Positions 1-7,876 are shown, numbered from the stretch's first letter. The stretch is 11,386 bases of DNA from JAHBWV01 sp964588385 (GCA_964588385.1 CAZPPG010000082.1:1-11386); one strand, 5' to 3'. Made by a program: numbers and translations. Notes: generated by a model not told the origin, from the letters alone.

Positions 1-22
1 TCTTGGAGCGACCTCTAGGCAT
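1..22 (-). CDS. possible 5' end of a minus-strand gene leaving the window
   Basis: Read on the minus strand, an ATG at 22-20 opens the frame M-P-R-G-R-S-K to the edge of the window. An AGGAG lies at 34-30, seven bases upstream, which is good Shine-Dalgarno spacing and better than for the alternative ATG at 27-25. Only seven codons are visible, so no family can be named. The basic start could fit a small DNA-binding or ribosome-associated protein, but that is a guess. A 6-bp inverted repeat (34-39 with 46-51) overlaps the ribosome site. Confidence 0.25.
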
Positions 23-808
23 GACATGTCTCCTGGCTGTGTGAGCAGCCATGTGTCGGACCTTCTCACTGATCGCTCCGTGCGTGGCACCTACGTGACG
101 AAGCACCGAGTGCGCTGAGCCCTCGCAGGAGAACACCTCCCGCGAGCGGTATCACACGCACTTCGTCATGCGGGCGTAGCACACCGTGCATGCCTCAGGT
201 CGCTGCACCAAGCGCACGGGATGCCCTCGGTGACCGTGGATCACGTCCACGCCCCCCCACGCACCCACGTCACACCATGCGACAACTCGCACGACGAATC
301 GAACAGTGATGGATGAACATGTGATCGAGAGACACGCTCGTTGGCATCGGCTTCGGCATCCCGCCACAGCCTTGCCAGCGGAAGCTTTCCGCTTCCGCCC
401 TACCGCGTCGCCGGCATTCCACCGGGGGCTTCTGGCCTTGGGCATTCCACCCTCGTCCAGACCGTTGAGCCGCACGCGAAGCGCGGTCCAGCACAAGAAC
501 ACTAACCGAGAACAGCAGCAACGTCAAGCCATCTATTTACTCGTCCCAGTGCTTTGTAGAGCCAGGCCAGACGAATCAAACGGGCTCGCGTGCCGAATCC
601 CTGTAGTGCGTTGCGGGTTCGTGCGACTTCAATTGAGCACGACCTTTTCAGACAGGGCTGTCCAATTGCACCGCCGGGTGGCGTAGTTCTTGGGTATCCG
701 CAGCCCTAGGCCTGCGATCAGTCTTCCGAGGCCCCATGAATTACGAGCACGCCCCTGAATAGTCAACCGAGGAAATGAGTCCTGTCGATAGCTACTCTTA
801 TCCCGCCA
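23..808. other. gene-poor upstream region
   Basis: I see no supportable gene here. Reading frames of 85-126 codons exist on both strands around 150-690, but they overlap one another, lack plausible ribosome sites and give Arg/Cys/Ser-rich translations of the kind GC-rich non-coding DNA produces. I see no tRNA-like T-arm and no terminal repeats of an insertion sequence. The right part (about 690-808) must hold the promoter if transcription of the metal locus begins before position 809. The only structured site I can point to there is the dyad at 699-716. No good -35/-10 pair could be fixed. Confidence 0.5.
699..716. promoter_or_regulatory. near-perfect 18-bp dyad, candidate operator
   Basis: The 18 bases CGCAGCCCTAGGCCTGCG read nearly the same on both strands, with eight of nine base pairs of the dyad matching. 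The dyad lies 92 bases before the first ATG of the metal locus, a reasonable place for a repressor or activator site. It does not match the AT-rich 12-2-12 operators known for SmtB/CadC or the spaced promoter dyads of MerR-family ZntR that I can recall. Its role as an operator is inference from position and symmetry only; GC-rich DNA yields such dyads by chance. Confidence 0.2.
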
Positions 809-1240
809 ATGAATGGTCGCCCCTTTCATCGCCTGATTGCAATCATCTTTGCGATGGCCACCGCCTTCAACGCCGTGTTCGGTGGCGGCTTGGTCCATTG
901 CGATGATGCAAATGGGAAGTCTCATCTGGAATGGGGTGGCTGCGACCAAGAGCCCGCTGGCCTCTGCACGAAGTCGTGCGGCCCGGTGCATCCGGACGAT
1001 TCCCATTCACCAACTCCCACTCCCTGCGACGACAAACCGGTCCAGGCAGAGGTAGGAGCGGTGAGTACGAGGTCGGCATCTTCCTCGATCACCCTCGACC
1101 TGCCACCACCGACCTTAGCGGTTATCTCCTTTCCCACGGAGCCGCTACCTGTGGATGTGTCGGGGCTGTGGATAGACGTTCGGGCCGCTGCTCCGCCGCC
1201 CGCGATCGTGTCCATCAAAACCATCGTCATGCTGGTGTAG
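809..1240 (+). CDS. small secreted Cys-rich protein at head of metal-efflux locus
   Basis: A 143-residue protein of unknown function. Residues 1-29 form a typical export signal: a short basic start (R4, H7, R8) and a hydrophobic stretch ending near A22-VFGGG. The mature part begins with a Cys/His/Asp-rich segment: C31, C45, C53, C57 and C73 with H30, H39, H61 and H66. A low-complexity Pro/Ser/Ala-rich tail without cysteines follows. The pattern of a secreted protein with spaced Cys and His suggests metal binding in the periplasm; I infer this from composition and from its place 155 bases ahead of czcC. Small secreted Cys-rich proteins with a C-D-x-x-P/V type motif beside RND metal pumps occur elsewhere, as far as I recall, but I cannot name a family. 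The ATG at 809 has no clear Shine-Dalgarno; the frame is open upstream only to 779, so no better ATG is available. A competing minus-strand frame overlaps its first 200 bases but lacks a recognisable product. Confidence 0.6.
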   Translation: MNGRPFHRLIAIIFAMATAFNAVFGGGLVHCDDANGKSHLEWGGCDQEPAGLCTKSCGPVHPDDSHSPTPTPCDDKPVQAEVGAVSTRSASSSITLDLPPPTLAVISFPTEPLPVDVSGLWIDVRAAAPPPAIVSIKTIVMLV

Positions 1241-1254
1241 TTTCACCCTGCGCA

Positions 1255-1286
1255 CTCGCTGTCGGTCTTTCGAGGACTTCAGCGAG
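1255..1286. other. intergenic stem-loop after the small secreted-protein gene
   Basis: CTCGCTG at 1255-1261 is exactly complementary to CAGCGAG at 1280-1286, and an inner GTC/GAC pair can extend the stem. It begins 15 bases after the stop codon at 1238-1240. No run of T follows, so it is not a standard intrinsic terminator. It may be a weak terminator, an RNA processing site or part of a leader structure before czcC. Confidence 0.35.
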
Positions 1287-1330
1287 CAGAGTTCAGTCGT
1301 GCGCGCTCCCGGGTCTTAAGTGACCCTGTC

Positions 1331-1350
1331 TCCTGCCTGATCTGGCAGGA
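1331..1350. other. perfect 7-bp hairpin in the czcC leader
   Basis: TCCTGCC (1331-1337), loop TGATCT, then GGCAGGA (1344-1350). The stem is perfect and lies 45 bases before the czcC start. No T-tract follows. It could be an operator dyad, a leader hairpin affecting czcC translation, or a transcript processing site. Function is unproven. Confidence 0.4.
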
Positions 1351-1395
1351 CGGCGTGCTGGTGAAACCGTCCCACCAAACGATGGATTCCTCTCC

Positions 1396-2826
1396 ATGCA
1401 TAATCGACCTGCCCAAGCCCGATTCGGGGCTCTGGCTTTCCGATCGCCGACGCTGACTAAATTCGGCATCAGCATGCTCGCAATCGCGGCGATGGCGGGG
1501 TGCCGATCGACGCGTCCGGCCGAGACAGACACCGAAGCCCTTGTCGGAAGGGCCGCGGGTCTCTTAGAGCCGATCGCATTCCAAGTTGAGGGTGCCCCGC
1601 TGGATGAAGCGAGAGACCCCGACACGCTGACGCTTGCCGACGCCGTAGAGATGGCAGTAACCACCGACCCGGGCGTGCAAGCGGCGCTCGCACGCGTGCG
1701 AATAGCGATGGCCGATGCCAAGCAGGCGCGGCTGCTCCCGAATCCCATCCTCAACCTTGCCTTTCGGTTCCCCGAAGGCGGCGGCAAGCCGGTCATCGAG
1801 GCCTCTCTCGCACAAGACTTGATCTCGATCCTGAGAGTTCCCAAACAAGCGAGCGCGGCCGACAACCGCCTTCGGCAAGCATCCGCGGCGGCAATCACCG
1901 CCACCATCGACGCCGTGGCCGAGGTGCAGGAGCGCTATGTCTCCGTGCAAGCGCTGGAGCAGTTGCTGCCTGTGTTTGAGCAGCGTCGAACGCTCGTCAG
2001 CCGGGCCGTGGACTTGGCGAACGCGCGGCTCTCCGCCGGCGAAGGCATCCGCGACGATGTGGCGATACTGGACACGCAACGTGTCGAGCTGGATGTCGAG
2101 ATCGCGGAGACGACGCAGGAGTTGCGCGACGAAAGGCTGCGCTTGGCACGCCTGATCGGCCGTCCGTCCGGGGCGGCATCGTGGAAACTAGAACCTGGGA
2201 CACCGCCGGTGCTGACCGATAGCCCCGAAGCAGCGTGGATCGATGCCGCGCTTCGCTCGCGTCCCGAGATACAGGAAAGCATGTGGGCTCTCGCGGCACT
2301 AGGCGACGACCTTGCTCTCACTCGCCTGTTGCCCTTTGACGGCACGAGCGCTGGCGTACAGGCCGAACGCGACGGGCAGTGGCAGGTCGGACCCGAACTG
2401 TCCGTCCCCATTCCGATCTTCGACACGGGACAAGCCCGGGCCGAGAGGGTGACGGCTGAGCAGATCGAGGCACGCCATGAGCTTGTCCAGGCGCAGCGGC
2501 AAGTAGTCGAAGACGTGCGCCGCTCATGGGAATCGCTCTCTCAAACCCACGAAAACGTCCGGCGCGTACGCGAGCAACTGGTCCCCTTGCAGGAACAGCG
2601 CCGTTCACTTGCGGATGCGTCGTTCAGAGCGGGCCAGACGGACGTAACCGCCCTCTTCCTGGCGGAGCAAGACTTGCGCGCGGCGCAGGCAAAGGCCGTT
2701 GAGCTCGACCGCAAGGCGGCGATCGCGGCCATCCGTCTGCAACGGGCCGTTGGTGGGCCCGGCCCATCGGCGGTCCTCATGACCACGACCGCCGACAACT
2801 TCTCCATGCCGAATCCCGGCAAGTAA
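1396..2826 (+). CDS. czcC: CzcC-like outer membrane factor lipoprotein (TolC family)
   Basis: A 476-residue outer-membrane channel of the TolC/OEP family, the exit duct of a CzcCBA-type heavy-metal RND pump. A hydrophobic segment at about residues 23-35 ends in the lipobox-like M-A-G-C with C36 as the likely lipidated residue, so the mature protein is probably anchored in the outer membrane. The first OEP repeat starts near residue 78 (T-L-T-L-A-D-A-V) with the usual L-L-P-N-P-I-L-N-L segment around 115-122. A second helical repeat follows from about 290, with the family-typical S-V-P-I-P-I-F-D-T-G-Q-A near 335-346. Length is normal for CzcC/CusC proteins. The start at 1396 leaves a 35-residue leader; M27 is a possible internal start but would leave a very short signal, so I keep the first ATG although no strong ribosome site precedes it. 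Its partners czcB and czcA follow in order. CusC or NccC are alternative names; the TM4 signature of the neighbouring pump favours Zn/Co/Cd. Confidence 0.9.
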   Translation: MHNRPAQARFGALAFRSPTLTKFGISMLAIAAMAGCRSTRPAETDTEALVGRAAGLLEPIAFQVEGAPLDEARDPDTLTLADAVEMAVTTDPGVQAALARVRIAMADAKQARLLPNPILNLAFRFPEGGGKPVIEASLAQDLISILRVPKQASAADNRLRQASAAAITATIDAVAEVQERYVSVQALEQLLPVFEQRRTLVSRAVDLANARLSAGEGIRDDVAILDTQRVELDVEIAETTQELRDERLRLARLIGRPSGAASWKLEPGTPPVLTDSPEAAWIDAALRSRPEIQESMWALAALGDDLALTRLLPFDGTSAGVQAERDGQWQVGPELSVPIPIFDTGQARAERVTAEQIEARHELVQAQRQVVEDVRRSWESLSQTHENVRRVREQLVPLQEQRRSLADASFRAGQTDVTALFLAEQDLRAAQAKAVELDRKAAIAAIRLQRAVGGPGPSAVLMTTTADNFSMPNPGK

Positions 2827-2846
2827 CTCTCCCCTCGCATTTCAGT

Positions 2847-2861
2847 TCGGCCACTGGCCGA
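2847..2861. other. perfect 6-bp hairpin in the czcC-czcB gap
   Basis: TCGGCC (2847-2852), loop ACT, GGCCGA (2856-2861), in the 54-base gap between the czcC stop and the czcB start. No T-tract follows, so readthrough into czcB is expected. It is a candidate intercistronic stability or processing hairpin. Confidence 0.35.
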
Positions 2862-2880
2862 CCATTCGAAAGCAGCATTT

Positions 2881-4260
2881 ATGCACACGCACACTGGTAC
2901 CGAAAGCGGACTCGACGCGCATCCGCGGCGAATCACCATCCCCGCACTCGTTGCGATCGCGGCACTTCTCATGGCCAACGGGTGCGAGAAGAAATCCGAT
3001 CGGAGCGAACACGGTGGAGCCGAAACGGAAGCGGCACACGAAACGGCAGGACATTCCGACAGTGACGGCCACGATCATGGACACGGTGAGGAAGAAGCGC
3101 ACGTTGACGAGGTCAAGCTGACATCTGCCGCCATCAAGGGCTACGGCATCAAGGATGAGCCCGCACAGCTGTGGGTGCTCAAACCCACTGTCGTGACGGC
3201 CGCTCGGATTGCGTTTAACACCGAGGCGATGGCCCATGTCGGGTCGCCACTTCGCGGTCGCGCCGTGGAGATCAAGGTGCGGCTTGGCGATCTCGTCACG
3301 GCCGGACAGGAACTCGTCATCCTTGAAAGCCCCGAACTGGGCGAAGCACAGGCGGACTACCTCCAGAAGAAGACCGCGGTGCTGACCGCCGGACCGGCGG
3401 TGGAACTCAGCAAGATCGCCTGGGAGCGCGCCAAGGGGCTGTTCGAGCAGTCGCAAGGCATCTCGCTGACCGAGGTGCAGCGGCGCGAGGCCGAGTACAA
3501 AGCGGCCATCGCAAACGTCAAGGCAGCCGAGGCGGCAGCAATGGCCTCCGAGAATCGGCTGCATCTGCTCGGCATGAAGCAGGACGAAGTCGCAACGCTC
3601 GCGAGCACGAGCGAGATCGCGCCGCGCCACGCGATCAAGGCCGCGATCGACGGTCAGGTCGTGCAGCGCGAGGTGACGCTCGGCGAACTCGTCGGGCCGG
3701 ACCGCGATTCGTTCATGATTCTCGCCGACACTCGCTCGTTTTGGGTGTTGGCGGAAGTTCCTGAGGCAAAGCTCGCGGGGATTGCCGTCGGAGCGACGGC
3801 GTGGATCACGATCGGCTCGGCAACGGACCAGACAGATGGCGGCGTCGCGCCGAAATTCGAGGGCACGGTCTCCTTCATCGCGCCGCTGGTAGACCCCACC
3901 ACTCGCACCGCGCAGGTGCGCATTGACGTGCCCGCTTCCCTCGACAATGGCCTGACGCTCAAACCCGGCATGTTCGCACAAGCCGAAATCGTCGCTTCGA
4001 TGCCGGGTGGCGTAGATCCAGCGCCCGTGATCGCGGTTCCCGATGAAGCGATCCAGACCGTCGAAGGCGGCCCGGCGGTCTTTGTGCCGGTCGCCGACGA
4101 GCCGAACACATTTGCCAAGCGATCCGTCACCGTCGGCCAACCCGTCGGAGGCCTTGTTCCCATCTACTCCGGCCTTGTCGAAGGCGAGCGGTTCGTCGTC
4201 ACCGGGACGTTCATCCTCAAAGCAGAGCTCGGCAAGGGCTCCGCGGCGCACGAGCACTGA
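2881..4260 (+). CDS. czcB: CzcB-like periplasmic adaptor (membrane fusion protein), His-rich N-terminus
   Basis: A 459-residue periplasmic adaptor of the HlyD/RND-MFP family that links the inner-membrane pump to the outer-membrane channel. Residues 15-34 are a signal sequence ending in A-N-G-C, making C35 a likely lipid anchor. Residues 44-74 are rich in His and acidic residues (H44, H53, H58, H64, H66, H68, H74), a metal-binding stretch of the kind known in CzcB-type adaptors. The first lipoyl-like half-motif (V-R-L-G-D-L-V-T-A-G-Q) is near residues 134-144, followed by the helical hairpin to about 240. The second lipoyl half, beta-barrel and membrane-proximal domains continue to the end (A-P-L-V-D-P-T-T-R-T near 338, L-K-P-G-M-F near 361). 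The C-terminus A-A-H-E-H is also typical of CzcB-like proteins. The gene follows czcC by 54 bases and precedes czcA by 29. The start ATG has only a weak ribosome site, but no other start gives an intact signal sequence. A 486-codon frame opposite it is a shadow. Confidence 0.92.
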   Translation: MHTHTGTESGLDAHPRRITIPALVAIAALLMANGCEKKSDRSEHGGAETEAAHETAGHSDSDGHDHGHGEEEAHVDEVKLTSAAIKGYGIKDEPAQLWVLKPTVVTAARIAFNTEAMAHVGSPLRGRAVEIKVRLGDLVTAGQELVILESPELGEAQADYLQKKTAVLTAGPAVELSKIAWERAKGLFEQSQGISLTEVQRREAEYKAAIANVKAAEAAAMASENRLHLLGMKQDEVATLASTSEIAPRHAIKAAIDGQVVQREVTLGELVGPDRDSFMILADTRSFWVLAEVPEAKLAGIAVGATAWITIGSATDQTDGGVAPKFEGTVSFIAPLVDPTTRTAQVRIDVPASLDNGLTLKPGMFAQAEIVASMPGGVDPAPVIAVPDEAIQTVEGGPAVFVPVADEPNTFAKRSVTVGQPVGGLVPIYSGLVEGERFVVTGTFILKAELGKGSAAHEH

Positions 4261-4276
4261 AGCCCAGCGCCGCACC

Positions 4277-4281
4277 AGGAG
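4277..4281 (+). promoter_or_regulatory. Shine-Dalgarno site of czcA
   Basis: AGGAG with an eight-base spacer to the ATG at 4290, one of the few clear ribosome sites in the locus. It fixes the czcA start 29 bases after the czcB stop codon. Confidence 0.7.
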
Positions 4282-4289
4282 TTCCAACC

Positions 4290-7200
4290 ATGCTTGAAGC
4301 ACTGCTCCATTTCTCGATCAAGAACCGCTGGCTCGTCGTCATCCTCACGGTGGTCGTCGCGGTCGTGGGCTTCTTCCAGTTAAAGAAGCTCCCGATCGAC
4401 GCCGTGCCGGACATCACAAACAACCAGGTGCAGATCAACGCGGTCGCTGCAAGCTTGTCGCCGTTCGAGGTTGAACAGCAGGTGACGTTTCCGATGGAAA
4501 ATGCGCTTGCAGGCATCCCCGGCCTGCAGTATACGCGCTCACTGTCGCGTAACGGGTTCTCGCAGGTCACGGCGGTGTTTGACGACGGCGTTGACATCTA
4601 TTTCGCGCGCCAGCAAGTGGGAGAACGCCTTCGTGAGGCCGGGGGTAGCCTGCCGCCGGGGGTCGAGACGATCATGGGACCCATCGCCACCGGACTTGGC
4701 GAGGTCTACATGTTCACCGTCGAATACGAGCACCCGCACGGCAAGGGAGCCACGGTCGAAGATGGCAAGGTCGGGTGGCAATCCGACGGGTCTTATCTTT
4801 CGCCCGAGGGACGGCGACTGAAGAGCGAGGTCGAGCTCGCCTCGTATCTGCGCGAGGTGCAGGACTGGATCATCCGGCCGCAGCTAAAGGGCGTGAAAGA
4901 CGTCGCGGGCGTGGACGCCATCGGCGGGTACGTCAAGCAGTACCACGTGCAGCCCGACCCGATGAAGCTGGTCTCCTACGGGCTCACCTTTCACGATGTG
5001 ATTACGGCACTCGAGGAGAACAACGTTTCGACCGGCGCTGGGTATGTCGAGCACAAGGGCGAGTCGTATCTCGTCCGTGCGACGGGGCGCATTCAGAGCA
5101 TTGCGGAGATTGAGAGCGTCGTTATCGGCAGCCGCAATGGCGTCCCGGTGTATGTGCGCGATGTGGTAAGGCCCGGAGGCGTCGGTTTGGGGCGTGAGCT
5201 CCGCACCGGCTCGGCCAGCGAGAACGGCGAAGACGTGGTTGTGGGCACGGCCATCATGCTCATCGGCGCCAACAGCCGCACGGTCGCCGCAGCCGTGGAC
5301 GCGAAGATGTCTGAAATCCAACGCTCGCTCCCCGAGGGCATCAAAGCCAAGACGGTCCTCAACCGCACCAAGCTCGTGGATGCGACGATTGAGACGGTGA
5401 AAAAGAACTTGCTGGAGGGGGCGATCCTCGTGATCGTCGTCCTGCTCCTGCTCCTGGGCAACTGGCGGGCCGCCATCATCTGCTCCCTCGCGATCCCGCT
5501 TTCCATGCTGATGACCGCCACGGGCATGGTGCAGACACGCGTGAGCGGCAACCTGATGTCGCTAGGCGCGATCGACTTCGGCCTGATCGTGGACGGCGCG
5601 GTCATCATCGTCGAGAACTGCCTCCGGCGTTTGGCCGAGGAGCAACACCACAAGGGACGCTTGTTGACTCTCCAGGAGCGCCTCCACGTTGTCTTCGACG
5701 CCAGCAAGGAGGTCCGCAAGGCAACCGCGTTCGGCGAGGCAATCATCATCACCGTCTATTTCCCGATCCTGGCGCTGTCGGGCGTCGAAGGCAAGATGTT
5801 CCACCCGATGGCGTTGACGGTCATCCTCGCACTCATCGCGGCGTTCATTCTCTCTCTGACCTTCATCCCGGCGATGGTCGCTTTGTGCATTACCGGTAAG
5901 GTCACCGAGAAAGACATGTTCCTGATTCGCTGGGCGAAGAAGCTGTATGAACCGGTCGTGCGGTGTGCCGTGAAGCTCCGGTACGCCGTCGTTCTCGGAG
6001 CCGTGGCCGCGTTTCTCGGGTCTCTCGCCGTCTTCACACGGTTGGGGCAGGAGTTTGTGCCGACGCTCGACGAGAAAGACATCGCAATGCACGCGATGCG
6101 CATCGCGTCTACAGGGATCACGCAGTCCCAGACCATGCAGTATGAGGTCGAGAAGGTCGTGTCGTCCTTTCCCGAGGTGGCGTTTGTCTATTCAAAGACC
6201 GGCACGGCGGAGTTGGCGTCCGACCCCATGCCGCCCAACGTCTCCGACACATTCATCATCCTGAAGGACAAGAGCGAGTGGCGCAGCGAGGCCGAGCTCG
6301 ACAGGCTGATCGCGCAGAAGACCGAGGAGTTGGAAAGGATGGGCTCGCATGGCGGCGGCCACGACGACCACGGTCACGGTGGCGAAGAGGACGGCCACGG
6401 GCATGGCCTTCCACCGGACACCCACAAGGGCAAGGTAATCAAGCTGCTAGAACTGACGCTCCAGACCGTTCCCGGCAACAACTATGAGTTCACCCAGCCG
6501 ATCCAGATGCGCTTCAATGAGCTCATCTCCGGCGTGCGCGGCGATGTCGCGGTCAAAGTTTACGGCGATGACTTCGCGTCGATGCAAAAGACCGCCGCGA
6601 GCGTGCTCGCCACGCTGCAATCCGTCTCCGGCGCCGCCGATGCCAAGGTCGAACAGACCGAGGGACTGCCGGTCATGACCATCGAGCCCGACCGCGCGGC
6701 CTTGGCTCGCTACGGCCTCAACGTGTCGGACGTGCAGGAGGTTGTCGCGGTGGCGATGGGCGGCCGTGAAGCGGGGCTGGTCTTCGAGGGCGACCGCCGC
6801 TTTGACCTGATCGTCCGTCTCCCTGACGAGCTACGCGGCAAGATCGACATGCTGGAGCGACTCCCGATCCCGCTTCCGCGCGGCGAGAGCGAGCCGCAGC
6901 AGCCGGTCCAGACGGCCAGCATCGACGGCGGCACCGGCCTCTTGCAGGGACAGAGCGAGATGGGTTTTGTGCCGCTAGGCGCAGTTGCTAGAGTCGAGAT
7001 CGCCGAGAGTGTCAACCAGATCAGCCGCGAGAACGGCAAGCGCCGCATCGTCGTTCAGTGCAACGTGCGCGGCAGAGACCTCGGCTCGTTCGTGAACGAA
7101 GCACAAGCCAAGATGGCCAACGTGAATCTCCCCGCCGGACAGTGGCTCGTATGGGGAGGACAGTACGAGAATCTCGTCGCGGCCAAGGAACGCCTCACCA

Positions 7201-7799
7201 TCGTGGTGCCGATCTGCTTCCTGCTCATCCTGCTCCTGCTATTCGCTACGTTCAAGAGCCTCAAATACTCGCTGCTGGTCTTCGCGGCGGTGCCGTTGGG
7301 CCTGACAGGCGGTGTCATCGCGCTGTGGATACGCGGCATGCCTTTCTCCATCTCGGCTGCGGTGGGCTTCATCGCGCTCTCGGGCGTGGCCGTTCTGAAC
7401 GGACTGGTGATGATCATCTTCATCAACCAGTTGCGTGAGAAGGGCGAGAAACTCGAGGACGCGATTATCCACGGATCGATCACGCGTCTCCGCCCCGTCC
7501 TGATGACAGCGCTTGTCGCGTCGCTCGGCTTCGTTCCCATGGCACTGGCGCGCGGTACCGGCTCCGAGGTGCAGCGGCCGCTCGCGACCGTTGTCATCGG
7601 AGGCCTGATCTCGAGCACGCTCCTCACGCTCGTCGTCCTGCCAGCCCTCTACCGGATCTTCACAGGAAGGAGCAAAGACGGGCTTCCCAGCCCGAGACCG
7701 GAGTCGTGGGAGAAGGACGCGCCCACGCCAACGCACACCGCCGCCTCTGTTCCGCCAGCCTCGCCGCAGGCGGGCGCCGTGCCCAATCCAAATCCGTGA
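4290..7799 (+). CDS. czcA: CzcA-like heavy-metal RND efflux pump with extra periplasmic loops
   Basis: A 1169-residue inner-membrane proton/metal antiporter of the heavy-metal RND family. TM1 is near residues 11-30, followed by the family-typical K-L-P-I-D-A-V-P-D-I-T-N-N. TM4 carries I-D-F-G-L-I-V-D-G-A with D429, D435 and E442, matching in spacing the proton-relay residues D402, D408 and E415 of the Cupriavidus CzcA. This form is known for Zn/Co/Cd pumps; Cu/Ag pumps of the CusA type differ here. The second half has V-P-G-N-N-Y-E-F-T-Q-P-I-Q-M-R-F, Q-I-S-R-E-N-G-K-R-R and the final helices from about 970 to 1118. The protein is some 100 residues longer than usual. I see four additions: a loop at about 148-185, a His-rich loop at 687-712 with seven histidines, a Gln/Gly-rich loop at about 866-890, and a Pro-rich cytoplasmic tail after about 1125. 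No frameshift is apparent. Substrate is inferred from the TM4 motif. Confidence 0.95.
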   Translation: MLEALLHFSIKNRWLVVILTVVVAVVGFFQLKKLPIDAVPDITNNQVQINAVAASLSPFEVEQQVTFPMENALAGIPGLQYTRSLSRNGFSQVTAVFDDGVDIYFARQQVGERLREAGGSLPPGVETIMGPIATGLGEVYMFTVEYEHPHGKGATVEDGKVGWQSDGSYLSPEGRRLKSEVELASYLREVQDWIIRPQLKGVKDVAGVDAIGGYVKQYHVQPDPMKLVSYGLTFHDVITALEENNVSTGAGYVEHKGESYLVRATGRIQSIAEIESVVIGSRNGVPVYVRDVVRPGGVGLGRELRTGSASENGEDVVVGTAIMLIGANSRTVAAAVDAKMSEIQRSLPEGIKAKTVLNRTKLVDATIETVKKNLLEGAILVIVVLLLLLGNWRAAIICSLAIPLSMLMTATGMVQTRVSGNLMSLGAIDFGLIVDGAVIIVENCLRRLAEEQHHKGRLLTLQERLHVVFDASKEVRKATAFGEAIIITVYFPILALSGVEGKMFHPMALTVILALIAAFILSLTFIPAMVALCITGKVTEKDMFLIRWAKKLYEPVVRCAVKLRYAVVLGAVAAFLGSLAVFTRLGQEFVPTLDEKDIAMHAMRIASTGITQSQTMQYEVEKVVSSFPEVAFVYSKTGTAELASDPMPPNVSDTFIILKDKSEWRSEAELDRLIAQKTEELERMGSHGGGHDDHGHGGEEDGHGHGLPPDTHKGKVIKLLELTLQTVPGNNYEFTQPIQMRFNELISGVRGDVAVKVYGDDFASMQKTAASVLATLQSVSGAADAKVEQTEGLPVMTIEPDRAALARYGLNVSDVQEVVAVAMGGREAGLVFEGDRRFDLIVRLPDELRGKIDMLERLPIPLPRGESEPQQPVQTASIDGGTGLLQGQSEMGFVPLGAVARVEIAESVNQISRENGKRRIVVQCNVRGRDLGSFVNEAQAKMANVNLPAGQWLVWGGQYENLVAAKERLTIVVPICFLLILLLLFATFKSLKYSLLVFAAVPLGLTGGVIALWIRGMPFSISAAVGFIALSGVAVLNGLVMIIFINQLREKGEKLEDAIIHGSITRLRPVLMTALVASLGFVPMALARGTGSEVQRPLATVVIGGLISSTLLTLVVLPALYRIFTGRSKDGLPSPRPESWEKDAPTPTHTAASVPPASPQAGAVPNPNP

Positions 7800-7808
7800 T
7801 CGCTGATC

Positions 7809-7829
7809 TCGCGGGCGCGTGTCCCGCGA
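7809..7829. other. GC-rich 7-bp hairpin just after czcA
   Basis: TCGCGGG (7809-7815), loop CGCGTGT, CCCGCGA (7823-7829). The stem is perfect and strongly GC-rich, and it begins ten bases after the czcA stop. It has the place of a terminator but no T-run follows, so partial termination or protection of the upstream czcCBA message from 3' decay are both possible. Downstream genes would then be expressed at a lower level. Confidence 0.4.
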
Positions 7830-7865
7830 ACCTCATGCGATCGAGTCAATGCCTCTTTCTAGACT

Positions 7866-7869
7866 GGAG
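7866..7869 (+). promoter_or_regulatory. Shine-Dalgarno site that sets the start of the 97-residue protein
   Basis: GGAG lies seven bases before the ATG at 7877. The same frame is open upstream to 7706 inside czcA, but this site and the signal peptide that begins at 7877 show the real start. Confidence 0.6.
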
Positions 7870-7876
7870 TTCCCCG

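Noticed and set aside
306..686. A 126-codon plus-strand frame and overlapping minus-strand frames of 116 and 85 codons in the upstream region.
   Set aside because: They overlap each other, have no good ribosome site, and their translations show no domain, signal or membrane pattern.
629..1006. A 125-codon minus-strand frame overlapping the start of the small secreted-protein gene.
   Set aside because: The plus-strand frame has a signal peptide, spaced Cys residues and a fitting context; the minus frame has none of these.
2842..4302. A 486-codon open frame on the minus strand opposite czcB.
   Set aside because: It mirrors nearly the whole of czcB, gives an Arg/Asp/Leu/Gly-rich translation with no recognisable domain, and is the kind of antisense frame that GC-rich codon use creates.
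7706..7876. An upstream extension of the 97-residue protein into czcA.
   Set aside because: The extension translates the czcA tail in a wrong frame, and the signal peptide with a ribosome site begins at 7877.
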